Source: Pseudorhizobium pelagicum
GTDB taxonomy: Bacteria > Pseudomonadota > Alphaproteobacteria > Rhizobiales > Rhizobiaceae
DNA length: 64,000 nucleotides
Assembly: GCA_000722615.1 (NCBI GenBank)
Contig: JOKI01000017.1
Coordinates: 62,001 to 126,000, forward strand
Reading direction: 5' to 3'
The notes beneath the pieces are model-generated. The model was not told the DNA's origin, did not search any database, and saw nothing but the letters and a program-made list of their open reading frames with translations. Of this stretch, positions 46,772 through 56,863 are shown one piece after another. The stretch's first letter is position 1. Each line of letters begins with the position of its first letter. The position numbers and the translations under genes were made by a program.

Positions 46772-49003
46772 TCAGTCGTAGACGCGCTTGACCGTGGAGA
46801 TGCAGTCGAGATCCTTCAACTGGGTCAGCATCTGGTTCAGCTGCCGAAGGTCCCAGACCTCCACATCGATGACGATCTCGGAGAAGTCGGCGGCAACGCG
46901 TCCCATGTCGAGATTGCGGATGTTGATGTCCAGGCTGCCGATGGTCTGGGCAACGGTCGCCAGGGTTCCGGGCTCGTTCAAGGCATTGATGATGATCCGG
47001 GCCGTAAAGCGCGACTTGTTGGCGTCGTCGAGATCCCAGCGTACGTCGATCCACCGCTCCGGCTGGTCGTCGAAGCGCTGCAGCGCCGACGCCTGGATCG
47101 GGTAGATGGTGATCTTCGTCTCGTTCTCCATGATCCCGACGATCCGGTCGCCCGGAACGGCGCCGCTCGGGGCGAAGTTCACCTGCATGTTACCGGAAAG
47201 ACCACGGATCGGCAGCGGCACCGACCCCTGCCCATCTGCCCCCTCGTCTTCGGGGGCCTCCGCGGAGCGGCCGGGGATGCGGAACATCATGCCGGAGACG
47301 CTTCGCACGTTGAACCAGCCCTCGTCCGCCAGGGGCTTTATGGTGACGCGCTCGTCCTTGTAGTCCGGATAGACCGCGCGCATGACGTCGATCGACGAGA
47401 GCTCTCCGCGTCCGACGGATGCAATGGCATCCTCCACGTCCTTCTGGCCGAGGCGATGGAGTACGGGCTTCAGGCTTTCACGGGAGAAAACCTTCCCGGC
47501 CCGCTCAAAGGTCCGCTCGAGAATGCGGTGGCCGAGGCCGGCATATTGCTTGCGGATCGCCATGCGGGTGGCCCGGCGAATGGCGGCGCGCGCCTTGCCG
47601 GTGACGACGATTTCTTCCCAGGCGGCCGGCGGCACCTGCACGCCGGAGCGGATGATCTCGACCTCGTCGCCGTTGTTGAGGCGGGTGACGAGCGGCATGA
47701 TGCGGCCGTTGATCTTGGCGCCCACGGTGGTGTCGCCGATATTGGTATGAACGGCATAGGCGAAATCGATCGGCGTTGCGCCGCGCGGCAGGGCGATCAG
47801 CTTGCCCTTCGGCGTGAAACAGAAGACCTGGTCCTGGAACAGCTCGAGCTTGGTGTGCTCCAGAAACTCCTCTGGATTGTCGCCTTCCGAAAGCGCCTCG
47901 ATGGTATGGCGGAGCCAGGAGTAAGCGCTGGATTCCTTCGACAGGAGCTCCCCGCCCTCGCCGCCTTCGCCATCCTTGTAGAGCGCATGGGCGGCGATGC
48001 CGTATTCGGCGATCTCGTGCATCCGCCTCGTGCGGATCTGCAGCTCGATGCGCTGCCGCGTCGGGCCGATGATCGTCGTGTGGATGGACCGGTAGTCGTT
48101 CTGCTTGGGGGTCGAGATGTAGTCCTTGAAGCGGCCGGGCACGACGCGCCAGCGGGTGTGAACGATGCCCAGCGCCCGGTAGCAGGCCGGGATATCGCTG
48201 ACCATGATGCGGAAGCCATAGATGTCCGAAAGCTGCTCGAAGGAGAGCGACTTCGACTGCATCTTGCGGAAGACTGAATAGGGCTTCTTCTGGCGTCCCT
48301 TGACCACTGCATCCAGCAGGCCGTTGGCGATCAGAAGGTCGCGCAGCTCATCTTCGATCTTGGTGATCAGGCCCTCGTTGCGCGCGGAAAGCTCCGCCAG
48401 GCGCTTCGTCACCGTCTCGTAGGCTTCGGGATTGAGGTAGCGGAAGGACAGGTCCTCGAGCTCGTCGCGAAGGTCCTGCATGCCCATGCGACCGGCGAGC
48501 GGCGCATAGATGTCCATGGTCTCTTCGGAAATGCGTGCCCGCTTCTCCGGGTTCATATGCTCCAGAGTGCGCATGTTGTGCAGGCGGTCGGCGAGCTTGA
48601 CCAGCAGCACGCGCACGTCGTCGGAGATTGCCAGCAGCAGCTTGCGCAGGTTTTCGGCCTGCTTGGCCTTCTTGCTGACGAGATCAAGTCGCTTGAGCTT
48701 CGTCAGACCCTCGACGAGGCGGCCGATGTCTTCGCCAAACAGCTCGTCGATCTCGGCGCGGGTCGCCGTGGTATCCTCGATCGTGTCGTGCAGCAGGGCC
48801 ACCGCAATCGTCGACTCGTCGAGATGCATGTCGGTGAGGATGGCGGCTACTTCGAGCGGGTGCGAAATGTAGGGATCGCCGCTGGCGCGCTTCTGCAGGC
48901 CATGCTTCTGCATGGCATAGACATAGGCCTTGTTGAGGAGAGCTTCATTGGCATCGGGCTTGTACTTTTGAACCCGTTCAACAAGCTCGTATTGCCGCAT
49001 CAT
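46772..49003 (-). CDS. rsh: bifunctional (p)ppGpp synthetase/hydrolase Rsh
   Basis: A 743-residue RelA/SpoT homologue that makes and degrades the alarmone ppGpp. The HD hydrolase domain has His72-Asp73 in LLHDTIEDT; the synthetase domain has YGFRIMV and GRFKDYISTPKQNDYRSIHT; a TGS domain (~405-465) and a C-terminal ACT domain (~670-743) follow. Both catalytic regions look intact. Single Rsh enzymes are the rule in Rhizobiaceae. A terminator separates it from rpoZ upstream. Confidence 0.96.
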   Translation of the reverse strand: MMRQYELVERVQKYKPDANEALLNKAYVYAMQKHGLQKRASGDPYISHPLEVAAILTDMHLDESTIAVALLHDTIEDTTATRAEIDELFGEDIGRLVEGLTKLKRLDLVSKKAKQAENLRKLLLAISDDVRVLLVKLADRLHNMRTLEHMNPEKRARISEETMDIYAPLAGRMGMQDLRDELEDLSFRYLNPEAYETVTKRLAELSARNEGLITKIEDELRDLLIANGLLDAVVKGRQKKPYSVFRKMQSKSLSFEQLSDIYGFRIMVSDIPACYRALGIVHTRWRVVPGRFKDYISTPKQNDYRSIHTTIIGPTRQRIELQIRTRRMHEIAEYGIAAHALYKDGEGGEGGELLSKESSAYSWLRHTIEALSEGDNPEEFLEHTKLELFQDQVFCFTPKGKLIALPRGATPIDFAYAVHTNIGDTTVGAKINGRIMPLVTRLNNGDEVEIIRSGVQVPPAAWEEIVVTGKARAAIRRATRMAIRKQYAGLGHRILERTFERAGKVFSRESLKPVLHRLGQKDVEDAIASVGRGELSSIDVMRAVYPDYKDERVTIKPLADEGWFNVRSVSGMMFRIPGRSAEAPEDEGADGQGSVPLPIRGLSGNMQVNFAPSGAVPGDRIVGIMENETKITIYPIQASALQRFDDQPERWIDVRWDLDDANKSRFTARIIINALNEPGTLATVAQTIGSLDINIRNLDMGRVAADFSEIVIDVEVWDLRQLNQMLTQLKDLDCISTVKRVYD

Positions 49004-49022
49004 GCCGAAACAATTCCTGATT

Positions 49023-49060
49023 TAAAAAACGAAAAAGGCGCGCCAGTCGCAGACTGGCGC
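49023..49060 (-). terminator. Rho-independent terminator after rpoZ
   Basis: On the minus strand, GCGCCAGT pairs with ACTGGCGC around the loop CTGCG (49040-49060), followed by GCC, TTTTT, CG, TTTTTT. This is a textbook intrinsic terminator 47 bp beyond the rpoZ stop, so rsh needs its own promoter or read-through. Confidence 0.88.
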
Positions 49061-49106
49061 AGCCATCATAATCCAAGCAAACTATTTCGAACCGGACAAT
49101 GAACGA

Positions 49107-49520
49107 TCAGTAATCGTCGCTCTTCTCCGGCGGAACGAGACCCTCGATGCCTGCCAGCAGTTCTTCTTCCGACATCTGGTCGAACGTGACCGGTTCCGGA
49201 AGGTCGTCGTCCTGGTCGTTGCGGTCGGCGTTCGTGGCAGCGCCGGCGTTGGCCGCGATCAGCGAGGCTGGATCGGGCTCGGGCTCATCGATTTCCACAT
49301 GCTTCTGCAGCGAGTGGATCAGGTCTTCCTTGAGGTCGTCCGGAGACAGGGTTTCGTCGGCAATCTCACGCAGCGCAACCACCGGATTCTTGTCGTTGTC
49401 GCGGTCGATGGTAATCTGCCCGCCCTGGGAAATCTGACGTGCACGATGGCTGGCCAGAAGCACGAGCTCGAACCTGTTGTCCACTTTGTCGATGCAATCT
49501 TCTACGGTGACACGGGCCAT
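49107..49520 (-). CDS. rpoZ: RNA polymerase omega subunit
   Basis: A 137-residue omega subunit that helps assemble RNA polymerase. [31 protein letters not shown] is the conserved core (spanning residues 1-31), followed by [10 protein letters not shown]. The acidic C-terminal extension ([19 protein letters not shown]) is typical of alphaproteobacteria. It precedes rsh in the same direction. Confidence 0.95.
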   Translation of the reverse strand: MARVTVEDCIDKVDNRFELVLLASHRARQISQGGQITIDRDNDKNPVVALREIADETLSPDDLKEDLIHSLQKHVEIDEPEPDPASLIAANAGAATNADRNDQDDDLPEPVTFDQMSEEELLAGIEGLVPPEKSDDY

Positions 49521-49773
49521 TGCCTGTCCTTTGCGGTCGTTTTTGTTCGGGAATTTACACGCCCGATACAGCTATTGCAGCCGGAATTCAAGTTTTTCCT
49601 GCGGGTCTCCCCCACCCCTCATGCCTGACATGCCCTGATCAAGCACGAAGATTTCAATCAAAGGTGCTTGGAGAAAGGCGAATCGTACCATAAATGCGGC
49701 TACATCACCGATTGGTAATGTAAAATGGGTTTTCAGCGTGGCGAACGGGTCCGGGAGGCTTGCCGTCGCCAGT

Positions 49774-49796
49774 CCTGCTCAGCAGGAAATTATAAT
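49774..49796 (+). promoter_or_regulatory. palindrome and TATAAT upstream of the NYN gene
   Basis: CCTGC-TCA-GCAGG (49774-49786) is immediately followed by AAAT and TATAAT (49791-49796), 18 bp before the ATG. The TATAAT could be a -10 element, but the expected -35 position is poor. The palindrome may be an operator. The rest of the 293-bp gap to rpoZ shows nothing clear. Confidence 0.25.
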
Positions 49797-49813
49797 AAAG
49801 GGATGGAGAAAAA

Positions 49814-50389
49814 ATGTTCGACCCCAGGGAAAAAATCGCCCTTTTCATAGATGGAGCAAACCTCTACGCCGCTTCCAAGAGCCTCGGCTTTGACATCGAC
49901 TATCGCAAGCTGCTCGCGTCATTCCAGAAGCGCGGCTACCTCTTGAGGGCATACTACTACACGGCGTTGATCGAGGACCAGGAGTACTCGTCGATCCGCC
50001 CGCTGATCGATTGGCTGGATTACAACGGCTACAAGGTCGTCACCAAGCCGGCCAAGGAATTCACCGACTCCATGGGCCGCCGCAAGATCAAGGGCAACAT
50101 GGACATTGAGCTGGCGATCGACGCCATGGAGCAATGCCATACGGCCGATCACCTGGTGATCTTTTCGGGCGACGGCGATTTCACCACGCTCGTGGAAGCG
50201 CTTCAACGCCGGGGCCGCAAGGTCTCGGTCGTCTCGACCATGGCAACCCAGCCGCCGATGATTGCCGACGACCTGCGCCGCCAGGCCGACCACTTCATAG
50301 ACCTCGTGTCATTGAAGGGCGAGATCGGTCGGGACCCGTCTGAGCGGCCGCCACGTCCGACCGAGCCGGTCGAAACATCCGAAAGCTAG
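49814..50389 (+). CDS. NYN domain protein (LabA/DUF88 family)
   Basis: A 191-residue PIN-like nuclease-fold protein. The acidic residues are in IALFIDGANLYAASK, KGNMDIELAIDAM and FSGDGDFTTLVEAL, the standard NYN set expected to bind metal. Cyanobacterial LabA acts in clock output, but most NYN proteins of this kind in proteobacteria have no such link. GGAG precedes ATG 49814. Confidence 0.9.
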   Translation: MFDPREKIALFIDGANLYAASKSLGFDIDYRKLLASFQKRGYLLRAYYYTALIEDQEYSSIRPLIDWLDYNGYKVVTKPAKEFTDSMGRRKIKGNMDIELAIDAMEQCHTADHLVIFSGDGDFTTLVEALQRRGRKVSVVSTMATQPPMIADDLRRQADHFIDLVSLKGEIGRDPSERPPRPTEPVETSES

Positions 50390-50405
50390 CCGGAGCGGCA
50401 ATCGC

Positions 50406-51362
50406 TCAGCCAACCTTTCCCGCCTCTGCGACAGGGGGCGGGGAATGGGTCTTGCGGCTTCTGAAGATCGCCTCGGTCACCAGGGCGAGCGGAATGCCGA
50501 TCGCCAGCGGAATGAAGAAGTAGATCACGCGGAAGGCCACCAGAGAGCCGATGGAGGCCTGATCGCCCATCACATGGCGGACGGTTGCCTCCAGGACACC
50601 GAGACCACCGGGTGCATGGCTGACGATGATGGCGACGTTGGCGAGAACATAGGCCGTCGCCGCCTTCAGATAGCTCACGTCGCCACCGGCGCTCATGAGC
50701 TCGCGAAGGGCTGCTGCCACCAGGGCAAAGTTCAGTGTGCCGATGACCACCTGCGCCAGGGCGAGGCGAAGCTTCGGCATCTTGAAGGTCCATTTGCGGA
50801 TGCGGACCGGGGCGCGGGCAAATTTCGCGAGGACCAGATAGCCCCCCACCACCAGGATGCAAAGCGCGCCGATGCCGATAACCGCAGGCTCGCCGAGCCG
50901 CAGGACTTCGGCGCCATCTGCCGGATTGATGATCATCACGATGCCGGTCAGCATCAGAAGCCCTATGGCCACGGTGATGCCCGACATCAGCACGATCTTG
51001 GCGACATCTTCGGTGTTCATGCCCCAGTGCGCATAATAGCGGTAGCGCAGGCCGCCGCTGCTGAGGCCTGCCAGGCCGACGCTCTGGCCGATGGCCAGGC
51101 TGATGAAAGAGGCCAGCCCGATCTTCGGATAGCTGAGATCGTTGTCGACATAGCGCACGCCGCACCAGTCAAACCCGGTGAGGCAGACGTAGGACGCTGC
51201 CGTGAACGCCAGGGCCATGACAAGGTTGTAGGGCGGGATTTCGGAAACGGACGTGGCGATGTCCGACCACGTGTACTCGCTGAAAATATTCCAGAGAAGA
51301 TAGGTGGCAAGGACAAGGCCGAGGACGAGAAGCCCATAGGCCAGCATTTTGTTTCGATTCAT
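50406..51362 (-). CDS. YbhN/UPF0104 family membrane protein (LPG synthase TM-like)
   Basis: A 318-residue protein with eight to nine hydrophobic segments. SSGGLRYRYYAHWG in an internal loop and SHAPGGLGVLEATV near the C-terminus are hallmarks of the lysylphosphatidylglycerol synthase transmembrane/flippase-like family. No catalytic GNAT domain follows, so it is the membrane part alone; a lipid-transport role is inferred. ATG 51362 (MNRNKMLAYG) starts just before helix 1; the longer frame to 51437 has a low-quality extension. Confidence 0.85.
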   Translation of the reverse strand: MNRNKMLAYGLLVLGLVLATYLLWNIFSEYTWSDIATSVSEIPPYNLVMALAFTAASYVCLTGFDWCGVRYVDNDLSYPKIGLASFISLAIGQSVGLAGLSSGGLRYRYYAHWGMNTEDVAKIVLMSGITVAIGLLMLTGIVMIINPADGAEVLRLGEPAVIGIGALCILVVGGYLVLAKFARAPVRIRKWTFKMPKLRLALAQVVIGTLNFALVAAALRELMSAGGDVSYLKAATAYVLANVAIIVSHAPGGLGVLEATVRHVMGDQASIGSLVAFRVIYFFIPLAIGIPLALVTEAIFRSRKTHSPPPVAEAGKVG

Positions 51363-51433
51363 ATCCGGCTCGCGCGAGAGTGTCGGCTTTAACGCAAAGC
51401 TCCGGTTGTTGTTCCTGTTGCCTGACCGGCGGG

Positions 51434-51730
51434 TCACAGACGCCGGAGAACAGTGGCAAAGGTCGGATCCTGCGGATTATAGCCGATTGCCGCACCGGCG
51501 AAACGGTCGTCCCTTGCCACCAAAGCCTGGATCCGGTCGAGATGGAAGAGGCGCCAGCCGGCACCGGTTCCAGACACCTGCCAGGCACTCAGCGCAAGGT
51601 TTCCGTGGCTGTCGAACCCGAGGATATGCGGCTCGGCCACCCGGATCACATCCTTGTAGACAAGGGCGAGCCGGAACCTGCCCGTGATGGCAGCCTCGAT
51701 GGTCTTGAGTGTCTGGCGGCGTTGGGGCAT
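51434..51730 (-). CDS. hypothetical protein (98 aa), WYL-like pattern
   Basis: A small soluble protein: KTIEAAITGRFRLALVYKD, EPHILGFDSHGNLALSAWQV, and GWRLFHLDRIQALVA. The order (basic helix, PH.LG.., LF.LDRI) resembles a WYL domain core without an HTH, but I cannot confirm this. It lies just upstream of the YbhN gene in the same direction. Confidence 0.6.
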   Translation of the reverse strand: MPQRRQTLKTIEAAITGRFRLALVYKDVIRVAEPHILGFDSHGNLALSAWQVSGTGAGWRLFHLDRIQALVARDDRFAGAAIGYNPQDPTFATVLRRL

Positions 51731-51804
51731 GTCGCAGAACGGACAAATGCTCGAAAGGTTCGTCCGCAGCGACCGCTGAGGCAGAGGGTTTTGCGAGCGC
51801 GGGG

Positions 51805-52281
51805 CTAGTTGCCCTTCAGGATCCTGCTCTTCTGCCGGTTCCAGTCCCGTTCCTTCGCCGTCTCGCGCTTGTCGTGCAGCTTCTTGCCCTTGGCGAGCGC
51901 CAGTTCAAGCTTTGCCCTGCCCTTTTCGTTGAAGTAGATCTTCAACGGCACGAGCGTCATGCCTTCACGGTTGATCCCGACGCGCATCCGATTGATCTCG
52001 CGCTTGCTCAGAAGCAGCTTGCGTCGGCGACGCGGCTCGTGGTTGAAGCGGTTTGCCTGCAGGTATTCGGGCAGATGCGAGTTGATGAGCCAGATCTCCG
52101 CCCCTTCATCGGAGGCGTAGGATTCGGCGATGTTGGCCTTGCCTTCGCGCAGGGACTTGACCTCGGTGCCCGTCAGGACGATCCCGGCCTCATAGGTATC
52201 GAGGATCTCGTAGTTGTAGCGGGCCTTGCGGTTCTCCGCGACAATCTTGTTTACCGTGCGCTGGCTGCCTTTGGGGGCCAT
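51805..52281 (-). CDS. smpB: SsrA-binding protein SmpB
   Basis: A 158-residue SmpB that binds tmRNA and enables trans-translation. [34 protein letters not shown], and the C-terminal [18 protein letters not shown] are all typical. ATG 52281 (MAPKGSQRT) is the family start although the frame is open upstream. It lies 110 bp downstream of dapA. Confidence 0.96.
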   Translation of the reverse strand: MAPKGSQRTVNKIVAENRKARYNYEILDTYEAGIVLTGTEVKSLREGKANIAESYASDEGAEIWLINSHLPEYLQANRFNHEPRRRRKLLLSKREINRMRVGINREGMTLVPLKIYFNEKGRAKLELALAKGKKLHDKRETAKERDWNRQKSRILKGN

Positions 52282-52391
52282 GTCTGATCCGTACCCTTCG
52301 TTTTTCTGTTCTCTCCCCACCCACGGGCGCTGGGCGAGGTTTCCCTTATGTAAGGTGGCGTCGCCGCAAAGGAAAGCGGCAAGCCGTCCTT

Positions 52392-53276
52392 CTAGTTGAG
52401 CAGGCCGGCGTGGCGGAGCGCTGCATCGAGCGCAGCCTCGGTCCCCGGCTCCAGTGTCGACATCAGCGGCGACCGCACCGCGCGGCTCATGCCTCTGGTC
52501 TTCCACAGGCCATATTTTGCGCCGCAGACGCCCGGCTCCAGGAAGATCGCCTTGTGCAGCGGCATCAACCGATCCTGATATTCCAGCGCCTTGGCGTAAT
52601 CGCCGGCAAGCGTGGCCGCCTGGAACTCCGCACAGAGACGCGGCGCGACATTGGCGGTGACGGAGATGCATCCGACGCCGCCGTGGGCATTGAAGCCGAG
52701 TGCGGTCGCATCCTCGCCGGAGAGCTGGATGAAGTCCTTGCCGCAGGCGATCCGTTGCTCGGAGACACGCTCGATCTTTCCGGTCGCATCCTTGACGCCG
52801 GCAATATTGGCATGCGCCTTGGCCAGAGCCCCCATGGTCTCGGGCGTCATGTCGATGACCGAGCGGCCCGGGATGTTGTAGATGATGATCGGCAGAGACA
52901 CGGCGTCGGCGATCGCCGAGAAATGCGCAAACAATCCCTTCTGGGTCGGCTTGTTGTAGTAGGGCGTCACCACCAGCAGCGCGTCTGCGCCGGCCTTCTC
53001 CGCATGGGTTGCAAGCTCGATGGCTTCCCGCGTGTTGTTGGACCCCGCGCCGGCGATGACCGGAACGCGCTTCGCCGCCAGTTCGATGCAGAGTTCCACA
53101 ACGCGCATGTGCTCCGCATGCGACAGCGTCGGCGATTCTCCCGTCGTGCCGACCGGCACCAATCCGCTGCTGCCCTCGGCGATCTGCCACTCCACGTGAG
53201 CGGCAAATGCCTGCTCATCGACTGCACCATCGGCAGTAAAGGGGGTGACGAGCGCGGGCATGGATCCCTTGAACAT
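52392..53276 (-). CDS. dapA: 4-hydroxy-tetrahydrodipicolinate synthase
   Basis: A 294-residue TIM-barrel aldolase of lysine and peptidoglycan synthesis, condensing pyruvate with aspartate semialdehyde. The catalytic Tyr is in [15 protein letters not shown], the Schiff-base Lys in [13 protein letters not shown], and the substrate Thr pair in GTTGESPTL. Length is normal. Confidence 0.95.
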   Translation of the reverse strand: MFKGSMPALVTPFTADGAVDEQAFAAHVEWQIAEGSSGLVPVGTTGESPTLSHAEHMRVVELCIELAAKRVPVIAGAGSNNTREAIELATHAEKAGADALLVVTPYYNKPTQKGLFAHFSAIADAVSLPIIIYNIPGRSVIDMTPETMGALAKAHANIAGVKDATGKIERVSEQRIACGKDFIQLSGEDATALGFNAHGGVGCISVTANVAPRLCAEFQAATLAGDYAKALEYQDRLMPLHKAIFLEPGVCGAKYGLWKTRGMSRAVRSPLMSTLEPGTEAALDAALRHAGLLN

Positions 53277-53499
53277 GCAATACTCCTGGCAGCCGGAAGT
53301 CCACGCTTCGGCCGCATTCCGTGACTAAGGTGGCGCACAATAGAGCGGTGGGAATGCAACGACAAGCGGATGCTGTCGCGATTTCGTCATAGAGTCGGCA
53401 GCGCCAAAACGACGCATTTTCATGAACCTGGTAAGCCTTCGTTAACTTGCGAAGCAGCTAATAAATGTGAGGTCGTCTATCCTTGTCGCGAGTCGCCGG

Positions 53500-55563
53500 A
53501 TGAATAAGCCTGTGCTGCTGCTGACTGCCCTGTCGCTTGGCCTTTCAAGCGGCTGGCCGAATACCGCGCCTCTGCCTGAAGGCGCCACTCCGCTTCCCTA
53601 TGCCAAACCGGGCAGCCCGACGGCGGCTTCCTTTCCGATGCCGCTGACAACGAAATCCATCCCGCGGACCGGCCGGCTGACACCGGCGCCGGTGCTCAAA
53701 TCCGGGCTGGATGCGCTTTCCGACGGCAACGCCGGGCGCGCCATCCTGATCCGCAACGGCCTGCCGCCCGGTTCGCTCGAGCGCCAGATCCTGACCTGGG
53801 CCATCGCCACGTCCGGCACGTTCGGCGTGCCGTCCGATGAGATCGCTGCGGCCGAGGCGGAGCTGGCCGGCTGGCCGGGGCTCGACGGGCTGCGGGCGCA
53901 GTCGGAGCGGGCGCTGTTCCTCGAGAACCCCAAGGCGGAGACGGTCATCGCGGCGTTCGAACGCGCGCCGCCGCAAACCGCCGAAGGAACCTTCGTCTTT
54001 GCCCGCGCCCTGCGCGAAACGGGCAAGCAGGACGAAGCCGTCCAGCTCATCCGGCAGCTCTGGGCCTCGGATGCACTCGACACCGCGCTCGAGAGCCGGA
54101 TCCTCAAAGACTACGGGTCCTTCCTGAAGGCGGCGGACCACAAGGGCCGCATGGACTATCTGATGTACCGCAGCCGGGTGACGCAGGCGAAGCGCTTTGC
54201 CGACCTTGGGGAAGCCCAGTCTCTCTACAAGGGCTGGAGCGCGGTGATCCGGGAAGCGAAAAATGCCGACGCGCTGGTGAAGGCCGTCGATGCATCCTGG
54301 GCCGATGATCCCGCCTATCTCTTCATCCAGATCGAACAGTTGCGCCGCAAGGAGAAATACGAAGACGCGGCGGCTCTTCTCAAGAAGGTGCCGCAGGATA
54401 CCGCGCAGCTGATCAACCCCTCCGAATGGTGGAACGAGCGGCGTATCGTGGCCCGCGGACTGGCGGACCAGGGCGACTATCGGGCGGCCTATGACATCGT
54501 TTCCGCCTATCGCGGCACACGAGCCGCAGACATCGTCGACGCGGAGTTTCACGCCGGATGGTATGCGCTGCGCCATCTGGATGATCCTTCGAGCGCCGAG
54601 CGCCACTTCCGGCAGATCGAGAAGGTCTCGAACGGACCGATCTCGTCAGCGCGGGCCCTGTACTGGCTTGGCCGGACGGCCGAGCAGGCGGGACATGACA
54701 CTGCCGATGAATTCTACCGCAAGGCGGCCGTCTATCCCGGCACCTTCTATGGCCAGCTTGCAGCCGCCAAGACCGGCAGCAGGACACTGAATGTCGCCGA
54801 TCCCGTGCCGAGCGACGACGACCGGCAGACTTTCCTGGGCCGTGCGCCGGTGCAGGCGATCGCGCTGCTGGAGGCCACCGGCCAACAGCGGCGGGCGGAA
54901 ACCCTGCTGCGGGCTCTGGCCAAGGAGATCGAGAGCCCCGGCGAGCTGGCACTTCTGGCAAAGAAGGCCGAAGAGCGCGCGAACCACTCCCTGGCCCTGC
55001 AGATCGGCAAGACCGCCTTTGCGGAAGGTCGTGACGTCGCCGCCCTCGCCTTTCCCACCGGCGTAATACCGGCCACCGCCAATATCGCCGGGTCCGGCAC
55101 GGCGCTCGCCTATTCGATTGCCCGGCAGGAAAGCGCATTCAATCCCACCGCCGTCTCACCCGCCAATGCCCGTGGCCTGCTGCAGCTTCTGCCGGGAACG
55201 GCCAAGGCGGTCGCCAAGCGACATGGCCTCTCCTACGCCCCGGCCCTTCTGACCGGCGACCCCGGCTATAACGCCACGCTCGGCGCCCATTACCTCGGAG
55301 AGCAGATCGCGTCCTTCGACGGCTCCTATGTGCTGACCTTCATTGCCTATAACGCCGGGCCGCGGCGGGTGCGGGAATGGATCGAGCGCTATGGCGACCC
55401 GCGCGGCAAGCCCATCGATGAGGTTGTCGACTGGATCGAGCGCATCCCCTTCCCCGAGACCCGCAGCTACGTGCAGCGGATCATGGAGAACTACCAGGTC
55501 TACAAGACCCGGCTTGGGCAGGAGACCGACATCGTGGCTGACCTGCGGTTCGGTCGACGGTAG
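53500..55563 (+). CDS. slt: soluble lytic murein transglycosylase (GH23)
   Basis: A 687-residue periplasmic enzyme that cleaves peptidoglycan. The N-terminus (MNKPVLLLTALSLGLSSGWP) is a signal peptide; residues ~60-520 form the helical ring (U and L domains), and the C-terminal GH23 domain has the catalytic Glu in ARQESAFNPTAVS, then ARGLLQLLPGTA and YNAGPRRV. ATG 53500 gives the best signal peptide; the GTG at 53467 would add 11 residues. It is divergent from dapA. Confidence 0.93.
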   Translation: MNKPVLLLTALSLGLSSGWPNTAPLPEGATPLPYAKPGSPTAASFPMPLTTKSIPRTGRLTPAPVLKSGLDALSDGNAGRAILIRNGLPPGSLERQILTWAIATSGTFGVPSDEIAAAEAELAGWPGLDGLRAQSERALFLENPKAETVIAAFERAPPQTAEGTFVFARALRETGKQDEAVQLIRQLWASDALDTALESRILKDYGSFLKAADHKGRMDYLMYRSRVTQAKRFADLGEAQSLYKGWSAVIREAKNADALVKAVDASWADDPAYLFIQIEQLRRKEKYEDAAALLKKVPQDTAQLINPSEWWNERRIVARGLADQGDYRAAYDIVSAYRGTRAADIVDAEFHAGWYALRHLDDPSSAERHFRQIEKVSNGPISSARALYWLGRTAEQAGHDTADEFYRKAAVYPGTFYGQLAAAKTGSRTLNVADPVPSDDDRQTFLGRAPVQAIALLEATGQQRRAETLLRALAKEIESPGELALLAKKAEERANHSLALQIGKTAFAEGRDVAALAFPTGVIPATANIAGSGTALAYSIARQESAFNPTAVSPANARGLLQLLPGTAKAVAKRHGLSYAPALLTGDPGYNATLGAHYLGEQIASFDGSYVLTFIAYNAGPRRVREWIERYGDPRGKPIDEVVDWIERIPFPETRSYVQRIMENYQVYKTRLGQETDIVADLRFGRR

Positions 55564-55645
55564 GCGAAGGCCCATTTCAGTCTTCGTGCGCGAGGCGCCA
55601 TTGAAGGTTGACTGACGACAATGCAACTTCAGCCTCATGAATGAA

Positions 55646-55672
55646 GAAAGGCCCGGCATTGCCGGGCCTTTC
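55646..55672. terminator. bidirectional terminator between slt and the porin gene
   Basis: GAAAGGCCCGGC (55646-55657) pairs perfectly with GCCGGGCCTTTC (55661-55672) around ATT. The flanking A and T runs within the stem serve both directions, so it can end both the slt transcript and the minus-strand porin transcript. Confidence 0.8.
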
Positions 55673-55697
55673 GCGTGCTTCTCCGATGATGATCTGC

Positions 55698-56714
55698 TTA
55701 GAAGTTGCGCTGGAGACGGACGATGCCACCCCAGTCTTCGCTGGAGTCATCGTAGCCGACGGCCACCTTGGCCGCCAGATCGTCGGTGATGGCGTAGTTG
55801 ACAGTTGCACCGGCGGTCCAGAAGTCGTCACCGCCGAAGTCGTTGCTGCCGTCCTGATAGGTTTCCCAGTAGTACTGGAATTCAGGGATGATCTGCAGCT
55901 TTTCCGTCACGTTGAAGGCATAGGCGGTCGCAAGCGTCCACTCAGCGGAGCTGTAGTAGACGTTCGGGCCCGACGAATAGATGCCGGAGAGATAGAAGGT
56001 ACCCGGGCCTACTTCGGCTGAGCCGATCACGCGAACCGAGCCCTCTTCATTGCCGAAATCGTAGGAACCGAGGACTTCCACGGCTGCCGGACCGAGCGAC
56101 GCCTGAATGACGCCTTCAAGGCCAAGTTCCTGACCGGTGAACGGCGTCGTGTCGTCGCCGTAGCTGCCGCTCAGTTCATCCAGCTGAAGGCCAGCCGTAA
56201 ATGCGGTACCCGTGTAGATGTAGGCGATCGAGGTCAGACGGTTCGAACCGAGGTTGTCGAGCTCGCCCGGCAGATCGTTTGCATCCCACCAGTTGAGGTA
56301 GGTACCGGCCTTGAAGCCGCCGAGCTGCAGGTAGACTTCATCGAGATAGAAGTCGGTCGTGCTGGACGCTGTATCTTCGGAAATGTCGCCGTGCATGGCG
56401 ATGAAGCCGGTCAGCTCGCCAAGTTCGGTATCGCTCTTGGACGTGAACGTGACACGCGCACGGGTCCACGCGTCCCAATCACCGTCGTTGAAGTCATTGG
56501 CCTCACGACCGAAATCGACCTGAAAGCGGATGTAACCGCCGACCTTGAGGCAGGTTTCGGTGCCCGGAATGTAGAAGAATCCGGTGCCGAATGCATCGCA
56601 AACACGAACGTATTCCATGGGCTCAGGCTCAGCGGCGATGATCGCGTCGGCAGCCTGGGCAGATACTGCTGCGAGGGCAGCAGCGGAGCCGAGAAGAAGG
56701 CTCTTGATGTTCAT
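55698..56714 (-). CDS. Omp/RopA-type porin 1
   Basis: A 338-residue outer-membrane porin of the alphaproteobacterial Porin_2 family. The signal peptide MNIKSLLLGSAAALAAVSAQ is followed by the conserved mature start EPMEYVRVCDAFGTGFFYIPG and TCLKVGGYIRFQVDFG. It ends in aromatic Phe (RLQRNF), as needed for BAM-mediated insertion. GGAGG precedes the ATG. It is a tandem paralogue of the gene at 56901. Confidence 0.93.
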   Translation of the reverse strand: MNIKSLLLGSAAALAAVSAQAADAIIAAEPEPMEYVRVCDAFGTGFFYIPGTETCLKVGGYIRFQVDFGREANDFNDGDWDAWTRARVTFTSKSDTELGELTGFIAMHGDISEDTASSTTDFYLDEVYLQLGGFKAGTYLNWWDANDLPGELDNLGSNRLTSIAYIYTGTAFTAGLQLDELSGSYGDDTTPFTGQELGLEGVIQASLGPAAVEVLGSYDFGNEEGSVRVIGSAEVGPGTFYLSGIYSSGPNVYYSSAEWTLATAYAFNVTEKLQIIPEFQYYWETYQDGSNDFGGDDFWTAGATVNYAITDDLAAKVAVGYDDSSEDWGGIVRLQRNF

Positions 56715-56863
56715 TATAGGACCTCCGGTCTGAAAAGGGTTGCCGCCGACAGGGCAGAAACCAAAGCACAAACTAAAAAAGCCGCCCTTGGCGACTTGAA
56801 TGCAGATCCTTGTATTTCTTCCCGGCGGACAGCCTACTTTGGACCGTCCTTTTTTTTAGAGAA

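Noticed and set aside
49814..50389. Functional link of the LabA-like NYN protein to the Kai operon
   Set aside because: The gene is 18 kb away, and NYN/DUF88 proteins are widespread without clocks; context gives no support.
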